Source of the DNA: DASVUC01 sp038237225
GTDB taxonomy: Bacteria > Planctomycetota > Phycisphaerae > Tepidisphaerales > Tepidisphaeraceae
Assembly (NCBI GenBank): GCA_038237225.1
Contig: JBBRYX010000007.1
Coordinates: forward strand, 1 to 64,000
Length of the DNA: 64,000 bases
Reading direction: 5' to 3'
Shown here: positions 1 through 7,941 of the stretch, piece by piece
How positions within the stretch are numbered: position 1 is the stretch's first letter
Layout: the number at the start of each line of letters is the position of its first letter
Program-made: the position numbers and the translations under genes
The notes under the pieces: model-generated
What the model saw: only the letters and a program-made list of their open reading frames with translations
Told to the model about the DNA's origin: nothing
Databases searched by the model: none

Positions 1-1
1 C

Positions 2-124
2 GTGCGTGGCGTGGAGGCCAGAACCGCTCCCGCTCTGGGCCAAGCCGCCAGCGACGGCTTTGCCGCGGTGACTCCCGACGACGCACGGGGCTGGTTTATC
101 AAATGCGGTTACGGTGTACACTGA
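2..124 (+). CDS. Partial ORF, possible C-terminal end of an IS630-type transposase
   Basis: The frame is open from the first bases of the window to a TGA at 122-124, giving about 40 residues that end DDARGWFIKCGYGVH. The ending GWF..CGY resembles the last residues of IS630/Tc1-type transposases, which often finish with a W/Y-F-x-H/K-x-GY motif. No catalytic DDE residues are inside the window, so the family call rests only on this short tail. The next gene starts inside its last codons. It could instead be the end of an unrelated gene. Confidence 0.35.
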   Translation: MRGVEARTAPALGQAASDGFAAVTPDDARGWFIKCGYGVH

Positions 125-686
125 TGTGAAATTCGCTCTAGTGTGCTGGCCGCGGAACCAGAGGCCCGATTCTGATTTGCTGCGGGAGCTTGCCTGGTAT
201 TTCCCGGGGCATCGCCATACTCGAGCGCTTCTGCAAAGCGCCGGCTATCTCAATCGGGATATAGGAACATTCCATGAAACTTGGGTGATCGGCACAAAGC
301 CATTGGTGGTCGCGTTTCTTGACGAGCGGCCCGATCTTACGCGCTATCGCACTGCGGTTGAGACGGGCGCTACGTCGCCGGGCATCGAGCGCATCTTAAC
401 GCGCCGTGGGCAGGAAGTTCTTGTCGATCGGCGGTTCCGAGATGCAAAGCTCGTTTCCAAAGTCGATCTTCCGGCGGAGGCGAACGTTGTGCTGGTGTTC
501 CCCGACGAGATGGAGATTCTCCAAGACGGACAAATTTCGTGCGCCACACCCCAGCGCCCTCTGATTGCCAAGATGTTTATCCTCCGACTGCGGCGAAGCC
601 CACCAGAATTGATGCTAGCGATTGTAGAGCGGAACGGATTATCTGAGATAGCCGAAGCGAGCATTGAGGTGCCCGTGTCCCGATAG
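114..686 (+). CDS. Hypothetical protein, ~190 aa
   Basis: I do not recognise this protein. It begins at a GTG overlapping the end of the possible transposase frame, so the native N-terminus may be lost or lie further in. The C-terminal half looks like a genuine globular protein, with alternating hydrophobic strands such as ANVVLVFPDEMEILQDG and LIAKMFILRLRR. There is no signal peptide or membrane segment. Downstream is a dispersed repeat (690-783), then the convergent MFS gene. It could be a gene truncated by insertion of the element on its left. Confidence 0.45.
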   Translation: MYTDVKFALVCWPRNQRPDSDLLRELAWYFPGHRHTRALLQSAGYLNRDIGTFHETWVIGTKPLVVAFLDERPDLTRYRTAVETGATSPGIERILTRRGQEVLVDRRFRDAKLVSKVDLPAEANVVLVFPDEMEILQDGQISCATPQRPLIAKMFILRLRRSPPELMLAIVERNGLSEIAEASIEVPVSR

Positions 687-689
687 GCG

Positions 690-783
690 GACGGATGGAA
701 ACGGACAAAAAATTCGCGTTGGACATCCGCGCCCCGCAAGCGGGGCCGCTAAACGAAGGCGCGGGAATTGAGTGGGATCCGTA
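690..783. repeat. Dispersed palindromic element, family E, copy 1
   Basis: The core at about 730-747 is a perfect hairpin, GCCCCGC-AA-GCGGGGC. It is followed by CCGCTAA, GGCGCGGGAATT and ATCCGTAT, the same order as at 3876-3977 and 7690-7746. The left arm is diverged here. Confidence 0.75.
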
Positions 784-824
784 TGATCAGGTGCGCGTTC
801 GCGGGCAAGCGGGGCTGGGTGAGG

Positions 825-2465
825 TTATTCGAGGGGGCCTTCGATGCCGCCGCTGGCTTGTTCACCGGTCCTGGTGAGGTGCTGGACTTTGTAGCCGCCC
901 TTCGCGATGAAGAAGACGATAAGGCCGAGATAGCAAATGAACATGATTGCGGGAAGGATCGCGACGATTCGCAGGGTGGTTTGCTTGGTCTCGCCGCGAA
1001 GCGTTTCGACTTCCTGCTTCTGGGCATCGGGCAAGGTTGCAAGGGCCTTTTGGTTGAGGTCGTGGTACTTCATGCCGTATTTAGTGGTGGTTTCGGACTG
1101 AGTGACGACGGCGTGAATCGCGGGCTTCTGCTCGAGGTGGCGATCGACGCGATAGTCCACCAGCGTACCGAGAACATTCCCACCAAGAACGCCGACGGCG
1201 ATCATTCCCATGCCACCCATGGCATTGAGGGTGAGTGCCCCGCCTCGCGGAAACTGTTCGGAGACGACGCCGAGGGTGGTGGGCCAGAAGAAGGCTTTTC
1301 CGACGCCGTAAAGGCTTGCGGCGAGGAAGACGACCCAACCGTTTCCACCGGCTGATCCGATGACGTAGAGGCCTACGACGGCAACCGCGGCGCAGACACA
1401 AAGCAGTCCGAGTGGATTAATGCGGTGAACGATGGGACCCGCGAAGAACCGCATGACAAACATGATTGCCGACGTGTAGACCAGGATCCATCCGGCAGCG
1501 CTACCAAAGACCGGCTTCAGCAGATCGGTGATCCAGCCGTCGGTTCCGAGCTCGGTGGTGGCGAGAAGGATCATGACCAGCAGGAGGAAGACGAACATCG
1601 GGCGACCGAAGCTCTTGTAGACGGCATAAAATCCGATGGCACAGATCAGGGCGATAATCGGGGGAAGGAAGTTATTGAGTTGCTCCCAGCTTCCGGACTT
1701 GAGGGTGGACTCGGGCATGAAGACCGAGACGACGGTGAGGGCGGCCATGACGAGGAACCAGGCGAGGAGGAACGCGCCTGCGGCACCGAACTCGCGCATC
1801 ATGTCGGCATAGGAAACACCGGCGGCGACGCGCTCCTGGACGGGGAATCGCTTGCCGAGAAGCATGACGCCGTAGACCACGGTGGGGATCAGGACAAGCC
1901 CGATGACCCAGATCCAGTGAACGTGTCCGACCATGAGGATGGAAAGAATGCCCGCGAGCACAAGCCCGCCGGGCCAACCGGCGTGGAGGATGTTGAGGTA
2001 GTGGGTTTTATTCCGAGGGAACAATGTCGCGGTTACCGGGTTGATGACCGCTTCGACGGCGCCGTTCGCGAGGGCGGTGATGAATGTACCGAAGTAGAGA
2101 AACTGATATGCGGTGTCGCGGTCGCTGGTGGTTGCGGCAAGCATGGTGACACCGGTTCCGACGATGTGTCCGATGAATGCGAAGACCATGGTCTTGCCGT
2201 AGCCGACGTGATCGATAAAGAGGCTGAAGAGCACGATGGAGATTGCAAACGGGAACAGGGCCGCGCCGGGGAAGATGTTTCCCTTCTGGGCTTCGGTAAG
2301 CTGGAATGAGTTTCCCCAGTCGGTGATGAGCATGGCGCGAACGATGAAGGCGAAGGACGTTGCGAACATCGCGGCGAAGCAGCCAAAGAAAACCTGCCTG
2401 GCCTGTCCGTCGCCGGATGCGCCCGCGCCGCGATAATCGATGACTTCCGAAGGTGCCTGTGCCAT
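825..2465 (-). CDS. MFS transporter (planctomycetal permease, substrate unknown)
   Basis: This 546-residue integral membrane protein has about twelve hydrophobic segments, starting near residue 25 (FFGCFAAMFATSFAFIVRAM). A loop near residue 200 carries the KRFPVQER segment, and a long polar insert (about residues 455-500) precedes the last helix. Spacing of helices and the central loop fit the major facilitator superfamily, in the type common in planctomycetes and annotated as sugar or nucleoside permease. A good AGGAG ribosome site lies about nine bases before the ATG. The gene diverges from the Gfo/Idh/MocA oxidoreductase at 2639, and such permease-dehydrogenase pairs usually handle sugars or polyols. 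The substrate cannot be read from sequence. Confidence 0.85.
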   Translation of the reverse strand: MAQAPSEVIDYRGAGASGDGQARQVFFGCFAAMFATSFAFIVRAMLITDWGNSFQLTEAQKGNIFPGAALFPFAISIVLFSLFIDHVGYGKTMVFAFIGHIVGTGVTMLAATTSDRDTAYQFLYFGTFITALANGAVEAVINPVTATLFPRNKTHYLNILHAGWPGGLVLAGILSILMVGHVHWIWVIGLVLIPTVVYGVMLLGKRFPVQERVAAGVSYADMMREFGAAGAFLLAWFLVMAALTVVSVFMPESTLKSGSWEQLNNFLPPIIALICAIGFYAVYKSFGRPMFVFLLLVMILLATTELGTDGWITDLLKPVFGSAAGWILVYTSAIMFVMRFFAGPIVHRINPLGLLCVCAAVAVVGLYVIGSAGGNGWVVFLAASLYGVGKAFFWPTTLGVVSEQFPRGGALTLNAMGGMGMIAVGVLGGNVLGTLVDYRVDRHLEQKPAIHAVVTQSETTTKYGMKYHDLNQKALATLPDAQKQEVETLRGETKQTTLRIVAILPAIMFICYLGLIVFFIAKGGYKVQHLTRTGEQASGGIEGPLE

Positions 2466-2638
2466 GCGGATGACTCCTGAGTTCCCTGATTGAGACGATT
2501 AAATGAACTTCGTGATATGATGATGGTTGATTTGGATGATTGCAAATTAGCGGCGTGCGGTGAACAGCCTGGGTGCTGTGAAATCATAGGTCGTGTTGGG
2601 TAAAACCAGGGTTCAAGAGTCAATCAGGAGAGAGGTCG

Positions 2639-3766
2639 ATGGCCAATAAAGTGCGTGTTGCGATTGTGGGATTGGGGTTTGGGGCGGAATTTATCCCAAT
2701 TTACCAGGGGCATCCGGATGCGGAGATGTATGCGATCTGTCAGCGAAATCCGGAGAACCTTCAGCAGGTGGGGGAGCAGTTTGGGATCGGGAAGCGGTAC
2801 GGCAGCTTTGATGAGTTGATCAAGGACCCGAATGTGGATGCGGTGCATATCAACTCGCCGATCCCGGATCACGCGTGGATGAGCGTGAAGGCGCTGCAAG
2901 CGGGGAAGCACGTGGCGTGCACGGTGCCGATGGGGACTTCGATCGATGAGTGCGGGCAGATCGTGGAGGCGCAGCGGAAGAGCGGTCGTACGTACATGAT
3001 GATGGAGACGGTGGTTTATAGCCGGGAGTATTTGTTCGCGAAGGATCTTTATGATCGAGGGGTGCTGGGTAAGATCCAGTTTCTGCGCGGGAGTCATCAG
3101 CAGGACATGGATGGGTGGCCGAACTATTGGCCGGGGTTACCGCCGATGTGGTACGCGACGCATTGCGTGAGTCCGTGCCTGGCGATTCTGTCGGATTCGG
3201 GGAAGGGGCAGATTGCGCTGGCGGAGAGCGTGGTGTGTCATGGGTCGGGGCGGATTCGGGAGGAGCTGATCAAGAAATACAACAGCCCGTTCGCGATTGA
3301 GACGGCGACGTTCAGGATCAAGGGGAGCGACGTGGTGGCGGAGGTGACGCGGTCGCTGTTTGATACGGCGCGGCAGTATCGGGAAAGCTTTGACGTGACG
3401 GGATCGAACGTGAGCTTTGAGTGGCAGCAGGTGGAGGGGGAGGAGCCGGTGCTGCATACGCGGGGGTTGCCGGAGGGACAGATTCCGCGGCGGGTGAAGG
3501 TTCCGGATTTTGCGGGTCGGTTGCCGGAGGAGATTCGGAAGTTTACGGGGGCGATTCATGATGCGACGCATTTGAGTTTTTTGCAGGGCGCGGGGCATGG
3601 TGGGAGTCATCCGCATCTGGCGCACAACTTTTTGCTGGCGGTGCAGGGGAAGCAGGCGGCGTTTCCGGATGCGGTGACGAGTGCGAATTGGACTTGCGTG
3701 GGGATTTGTGCGCATGATTCGGCGATGAAGGGGGGGGAGCGGGTGGGGTTGCCGGGTTTTTCGTGA
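2639..3766 (+). CDS. Gfo/Idh/MocA-family oxidoreductase with altered EKP motif
   Basis: The N-terminal Rossmann fold shows VGLGFGAEF at about residues 10-18 for NAD(P) binding. A C-terminal alpha/beta domain of the family follows, total 375 residues, normal length. The family normally carries an E-K-P motif whose lysine helps catalysis. Here the corresponding stretch reads ACTVPM (residues 93-98), so both Glu and Lys are replaced. HQQDMDGWPNYWPG and YATHCVSP are in the substrate half. An AGGAG ribosome site precedes the ATG. Divergent from the MFS gene, so it may act on a sugar or cyclitol taken up by that permease. Family sure, reaction unknown. Confidence 0.88.
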   Translation: MANKVRVAIVGLGFGAEFIPIYQGHPDAEMYAICQRNPENLQQVGEQFGIGKRYGSFDELIKDPNVDAVHINSPIPDHAWMSVKALQAGKHVACTVPMGTSIDECGQIVEAQRKSGRTYMMMETVVYSREYLFAKDLYDRGVLGKIQFLRGSHQQDMDGWPNYWPGLPPMWYATHCVSPCLAILSDSGKGQIALAESVVCHGSGRIREELIKKYNSPFAIETATFRIKGSDVVAEVTRSLFDTARQYRESFDVTGSNVSFEWQQVEGEEPVLHTRGLPEGQIPRRVKVPDFAGRLPEEIRKFTGAIHDATHLSFLQGAGHGGSHPHLAHNFLLAVQGKQAAFPDAVTSANWTCVGICAHDSAMKGGERVGLPGFS

Positions 3767-3875
3767 GGTGAGGTTGGGATGTGAAGTTGATGATATTTGT
3801 AAGTTGAGGAGCGTTACGTTTGCCCGCTCCGACTCGACGAAGCTTAACGCGGGTTAGGGGTATCGGGCGAGGGTA

Positions 3876-3977
3876 ATACGGATTCTGTTTAATTCTTGTG
3901 CCTGATTTCCATTGGAAATCGGCGCCCCGCAAGCGGGGCCGCTAACCAATGGCGCGGGAATTAAGTGAAATCCGTAT
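3876..3977. repeat. Dispersed palindromic element, family E, copy 2 (full-length with inverted ends)
   Basis: The 102-bp unit starts ATACGGATT and ends AATCCGTAT. The outer ~27 bases of each side are imperfect inverted repeats. The centre holds the GCCCCGC-AA-GCGGGGC hairpin and GATTTCC-ATT-GGAAATC. This layout resembles a small non-autonomous mobile element. The upstream extension of the sulfatase frame runs through it, so the sulfatase start must be further in. Confidence 0.8.
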
Positions 3978-4086
3978 AGCAAGGGACGTCATGGTTTATG
4001 CGAAAGCGAAGATAGAATTAGGGAGCGTGAGTGTGGAACGTCGTTTCGGGTGGGCCTTCGGCCCGACGGCTACGCGAATTTGGGAG

Positions 4087-5577
4087 ATGGTTTGGAATCA
4101 TGCGCATGCATTTGGGGTGCGCTTCCGGCGGGTGCGATTTCCTGGTGTGGCTGCCGGTCTGCTCATCACGGTTCCGATGTTTGTGGCGGCGTCTGAAGCA
4201 CGCGCCGAGGATGATGTTTCAGCGCCCGATCATCGCGACAGGATCAAACCCAACATCGTGCTCTTCATCGGCGACGATCTTACGTGGCGCGACATTGGCC
4301 CGTATGGCGGAGCCGATGTTCGCACGCCTAACCTCGACAAGCTTGCGAAGGAGTCGCTGAAATTTAATCGCGTCTTCGCGGCATCACCCACGTGCACGCC
4401 TTCTCGGTCGGCGATGTATACGGGTCTGTATCCGATGCGCAACGGCGCGCATGCGAACCACAGTCTGATCAAGGACGGCATTACCACGCTTCCGGTTTAC
4501 ATGAGCAGGCTGGGGTATCGCGTTGTGCTTGCGGGGAAGTCGCATATTGGGCCGCGGCCTGAATTTCCGTTTGAGTATCTGGAGGATGGGAACATCATGC
4601 CGGCGGGAAAGAAGGGAGTGCTTTGGACGGATCTGAATACCGAGGGGATTGACCGGCTTCTGAAGGAAAACGATCGGAAGCAGCCGCTGTGTTTGATCGT
4701 GGCGGCACATTCGCCGCATGTCATCTGGCTTCCGAATGAGGGGTATGATCCGGCGAAGGTTAAGCTTCCGCCGTATCTTCTGGATACACCGGACACGCGG
4801 CAGGCGCGATGCGACTACTACACCGACATCTCGCACATGGACGAGCAGGTTGGCGAGGTGCGGGCTTCACTGGGCAAACACGGGTATGCGGGCAACACGA
4901 TGTTTCTTTTCACGGCGGATCAGGGGGCGCAGTGGCCGTTCGAGAAGTGGTCGCTGTATGAAGCAGGGATTCGGACGCCGCTGCTGATCCATTGGCCGGG
5001 TCATGTGAAGGCCGGTGCGAGCACGGACGCGATGGTGACGCTGATTGATTTGTTGCCGACGTTTATGGAGGTGGCGGGGGGTTTGCCGCGGAAGGGATTG
5101 GACGGCAGGAGTTTTCTCCCCGTGCTTACGGGCGCGAGCGATCATCACCGCGACGAGATTTACGCTGCTCACACCGGCGACAGGGCGATGAATCAGGCTC
5201 CGATGCGGTGTGTCCGCACCGATCGGTACGCGTACATCGTCAATCTTCGTCCAGACCTGCGGTACAACACACACATCAGCGCGGGCGGCAAGGATGATGG
5301 GAAGAGTTACTGGGCTTCTTGGCTGGCTGTGGCGAAGACGGACCCGGCTGCCGCGAAATTAGTGGAGCGGTATCAGAGCAAGGCGGCTGAGGAACTTTAC
5401 GATGTCGAGGCTGACCCGTACGAGTTAAACAATCTGGCTGCCGACCCCGCGCACGCGGACACGGTTGCTGAACTTCGGGAGAAGGTCAGGCAATGGCGTG
5501 TCGAGCAGGGGGATGACCCGACGAAAGCGCCGCTACCGGCAGATGCGTGTTACGGCGAGATCCGTTACGCGGGTTGA
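4087..5577 (+). CDS. Exported sulfatase, formylglycine (Cys) type
   Basis: This is a 496-residue arylsulfatase-family enzyme that hydrolyses sulfate esters, probably of polysaccharides. IVLFIGDD (about residues 57-64) supplies the metal-binding aspartates. PTCTPSR has the cysteine (C103) that is converted to formylglycine, in the CxPxR signature. Later HSPHVIW and the C-terminal EELYDVEADPYELNNLA are typical of the family. I chose the ATG at 4087 because the earlier frame runs through repeat 3876-3977. It gives a basic n-region followed by AAGLLITVPMFVAA and a likely signal-peptidase site after ARA. GTG 4117 is an alternative. No formylglycine-generating enzyme is in this window. Confidence 0.9.
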   Translation: MVWNHAHAFGVRFRRVRFPGVAAGLLITVPMFVAASEARAEDDVSAPDHRDRIKPNIVLFIGDDLTWRDIGPYGGADVRTPNLDKLAKESLKFNRVFAASPTCTPSRSAMYTGLYPMRNGAHANHSLIKDGITTLPVYMSRLGYRVVLAGKSHIGPRPEFPFEYLEDGNIMPAGKKGVLWTDLNTEGIDRLLKENDRKQPLCLIVAAHSPHVIWLPNEGYDPAKVKLPPYLLDTPDTRQARCDYYTDISHMDEQVGEVRASLGKHGYAGNTMFLFTADQGAQWPFEKWSLYEAGIRTPLLIHWPGHVKAGASTDAMVTLIDLLPTFMEVAGGLPRKGLDGRSFLPVLTGASDHHRDEIYAAHTGDRAMNQAPMRCVRTDRYAYIVNLRPDLRYNTHISAGGKDDGKSYWASWLAVAKTDPAAAKLVERYQSKAAEELYDVEADPYELNNLAADPAHADTVAELREKVRQWRVEQGDDPTKAPLPADACYGEIRYAG

Positions 5578-5601
5578 AGAACTCTCATCGACGACAACGA
5601 C

Positions 5602-6321
5602 TCAATAGTGCTCGCCTAAGACAGCGCCGACATTGCGGTATCCATACTTCTTGGCGAAGACCTGATACATGTGCCCGTCGGAGTCGGCGCGCTTGTCGTG
5701 CCAGCCATTCTCGGCAAGCCAGAGCGATCGCTTCATCACGAACTGCATGGCATCGATGTTTCCGAGGATCGGAGGGTTTCCGGTCAGGATCATTTTCCAA
5801 TCCGATCCCGGCAGACGAAGTACGTACTCATGCAACTGCTGGTAACCGTGCATCAGGATTGGAAAGATGATGATGTTGTCGTGATCCAGCGGTCCGACGC
5901 CGTCCATAAAAATGCGGTTGGGCCGGCGAATTTCCGCTGCGATCAGCTCGAGCGCGTTGGGATATAGAATGTTGTCGGCGTTTACGTGGACGATGTAGTC
6001 GCCGGTGGCTTCGCGAATCCCGCGATCGCGGAGTGAGTGACCCCAGTCGTTGTGGCGGACGTCTGAGCAACGCATGGGCACGGGCGTCGGCGCTTCGTGG
6101 TCCAGCAGCGGGCCATCATGATAGACCAGGAGTTCATAGTCGTTGAACGTCTGCGCCAGGACCGATCCGACCCCGCGAAGATAGGTGTCACGTGGAACCG
6201 TTTCCTGATAGTGCACGATAACAATCGAAAATAATGGCACCCGACTATCACACACGCGATTTACAAACGCGTCAATGCCATCTGGGCTGATCGTGTTGAA
6301 GGCCCGACGCCGCTGGCGCAT
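5602..6321 (-). CDS. Family 2-like glycosyltransferase
   Basis: A GT-A fold is indicated by FSIVIVHYQ near the start, SVLAQTFNDYELLVYHDGP, and HVNADN in the place of the DXD metal and nucleotide-sugar motif. The later WLAENGWHDKRADSDGHMY resembles the acceptor side. About 239 residues, which is a catalytic domain alone. No membrane helix is seen, so it is probably cytosolic. I prefer the ATG at 6321; the longer frame reaches 6390 and would overlap the divergent ada region. Donor and acceptor are unknown, and no polysaccharide cluster surrounds it. Confidence 0.75.
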   Translation of the reverse strand: MRQRRRAFNTISPDGIDAFVNRVCDSRVPLFSIVIVHYQETVPRDTYLRGVGSVLAQTFNDYELLVYHDGPLLDHEAPTPVPMRCSDVRHNDWGHSLRDRGIREATGDYIVHVNADNILYPNALELIAAEIRRPNRIFMDGVGPLDHDNIIIFPILMHGYQQLHEYVLRLPGSDWKMILTGNPPILGNIDAMQFVMKRSLWLAENGWHDKRADSDGHMYQVFAKKYGYRNVGAVLGEHY

Positions 6322-6483
6322 CACAAGCACCCTGATGCTATGTGGTTTGAGAAAGGAATGATCGCGCTCGACTCGGAGCCGTCGGTGCATTCGCCATCGC
6401 AGGTCACGGAACTCGATTTGAATTCAAAAGCAAGAAACGGAGCGCTACCGTCAGATCAACCGGCTACGGTTGCGCAGGTGAAA

Positions 6484-7590
6484 ATGAAGAATCAGCAACA
6501 GAGCATTGCAATGTCCATAAAATCGACCGGGGGCACGACTGCGTTTCTGAACGATGAACTTCGCTGGCACGCAGTCGAACAACGCGATCAGCGCGCGAAC
6601 GGCACCTTCGTCTACGCGGTGAAAACCACCGGCATCTACTGCCGCCCGGCGTGTTCCGCCAAGCGGCCGCGCCGGGAGAATGTGGAGTTTCATGCGACCT
6701 CCGTCGACGCCGAACGCGCCGGGTTCCGTCCGTGCAAGCGATGCAAACCCAGTACAGTTGCAGCGGAGAGCGCGCACGCTCAGGTCGTTGCCAAAGCCTG
6801 CAGAGTCATCGTTGAATCCGTTGACGCCCTCAATCTAAAAACCCTTGCCGACGCGGTCGGCATGAGTCCCTCCCACCTTCATCGCATCTTCAAATTACAC
6901 ACTGGCCTAACCCCGAAAGCTTTCGCCAGTGCCCACCGCGCGCAGCGCGTTCGGGCATCGCTGTCGCGAAGCGATACCGTCACCTCTGCCATCTACAGCG
7001 CGGGGTTCAAATCCAACGGACGCTTTTACGCGACATCAAGAAAGGTGCTGGGAATGAAACCAACGGAGTTCAAGCTCGGGGGCGAGGGCGCGACAATCCG
7101 TTTTGCCGTCGGCCAATGCGCGCTGGGCTCCATCCTCGTTGCCGCCTCGGACCTGGGCATCTGCGCCATCGCGCTGGGGGACGAGCCTGATCGTCTGGTG
7201 AAGGATCTCCAGGATCGGTTCCCTAAAGCTCACGTGATCGGCGGTGACAAGACTTTCGAGAAACGCGTTGCCCAAGTCGTCGCGTTTGTCGAGCGCCCCT
7301 CGGCAGGGCTGCAACTCCCGCTTCACGTCCAGGGGACGGCATTTCAGCAGCGCGTCTGGGAGAAACTCTGCGCGATTCCCTGCGGCCAAACCCAGGCCTA
7401 TTCCGAGATCGCGAGGGAACTTGGGGATCCGAAAGCAACCCGCGCCGTTGCCCGGGCGTGCGCCGCTAATTCCCTCGCGGTCGCGATCCCGTGTCACCGC
7501 GTCGTCCGCAGCGACGGCACCGTCACCGGGTATCGCTGGGGGATCGAGCGCAAAGCGAAACTCTTGCAGGCAGAGGACTCCAGGAAGTAA
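6484..7590 (+). CDS. ada: Ada: methyl-phosphotriester/O6-methylguanine-DNA methyltransferase and regulator
   Basis: All three Ada parts are present in 368 residues. The N-terminal zinc domain has cysteines at about 53, 57, 84 and 87 (IYCRPAC and RPCKRCKP); the first would accept a methyl group from phosphotriesters. An AraC-type helix-turn-helix follows (LKTLADAVGMSPSHLHRIFK). The C-terminal O6-alkylguanine transferase has the PCHR acceptor cysteine near 337. It repairs alkylated DNA and, once methylated, normally activates its own promoter. Start chosen at the ATG after AGGTGA; ATG 6511 is possible. Divergent from the glycosyltransferase gene. Confidence 0.95.
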   Translation: MKNQQQSIAMSIKSTGGTTAFLNDELRWHAVEQRDQRANGTFVYAVKTTGIYCRPACSAKRPRRENVEFHATSVDAERAGFRPCKRCKPSTVAAESAHAQVVAKACRVIVESVDALNLKTLADAVGMSPSHLHRIFKLHTGLTPKAFASAHRAQRVRASLSRSDTVTSAIYSAGFKSNGRFYATSRKVLGMKPTEFKLGGEGATIRFAVGQCALGSILVAASDLGICAIALGDEPDRLVKDLQDRFPKAHVIGGDKTFEKRVAQVVAFVERPSAGLQLPLHVQGTAFQQRVWEKLCAIPCGQTQAYSEIARELGDPKATRAVARACAANSLAVAIPCHRVVRSDGTVTGYRWGIERKAKLLQAEDSRK

Positions 7591-7618
7591 ATATACGTGC
7601 GCGATCGGGCGCTCCCAA

Positions 7619-7746
7619 CTCTCTCCTCCCAAGTACCGGGCGAGGGGGGTGAGAGGCGCGTGATCAGGAGCGCCCTCATTATCGTCGAAGCGCGCCCCGC
7701 GAGCGGGGCCGCTAACCACAGGCGCGGGAGTTCGATGGAATCCGTG
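7619..7746. repeat. Two palindromes, including family E copy 3
   Basis: A hairpin at 7619-7656 pairs CTCTC..CCC with GGG..GAGAG. At 7690-7746 the family E core recurs as GCCCCGC-GA-GCGGGGC, then CCGCTAAC, GGCGCGGGAGTT and ATCCGTGT. Its left arm is missing. Confidence 0.7.
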
Positions 7747-7809
7747 TGACGCGCTGACGACTGACAAAAGCCCATTGCGACTCTTCCCCGCGAACCCTAA
7801 ACTATCGTC

Positions 7810-7899
7810 ATCGCTAGGGGTGTCTCGCCACAAACGGAGGCGGGACTGAGAAACACCCTTCGAACCTGATCCGGATTACACCGGCGTAGGAAAGCGAAT
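7810..7899 (+). promoter_or_regulatory. TPP riboswitch (THI element) upstream of thiC
   Basis: The conserved parts of the thiamin-pyrophosphate aptamer appear in order: AGGGGTG, then CTGAGA followed by AACACCC, then GAACCTGATCCGG and CGTAGGAAAG. It lies about 40 bases before the thiC start, so it most likely controls thiC translation or early elongation when TPP is abundant. The short gap of about 40 nt suggests masking of the start region rather than a separate terminator. Confidence 0.96.
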
Positions 7900-7941
7900 G
7901 CTCACCAACTTGTTCCCCTCATCCAGCCACGGAGCCTTCCC

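Noticed and set aside
1425..2309. 294-aa frame on the plus strand opposite the MFS gene
   Set aside because: Acidic, His/Glu/Asp-rich shadow with no domain; the minus-strand permease is clear.
7005..7030. tRNA T-arm-like GGGTTCAAATCC in ada
   Set aside because: No cloverleaf around it, and it encodes a helix of the AraC domain.
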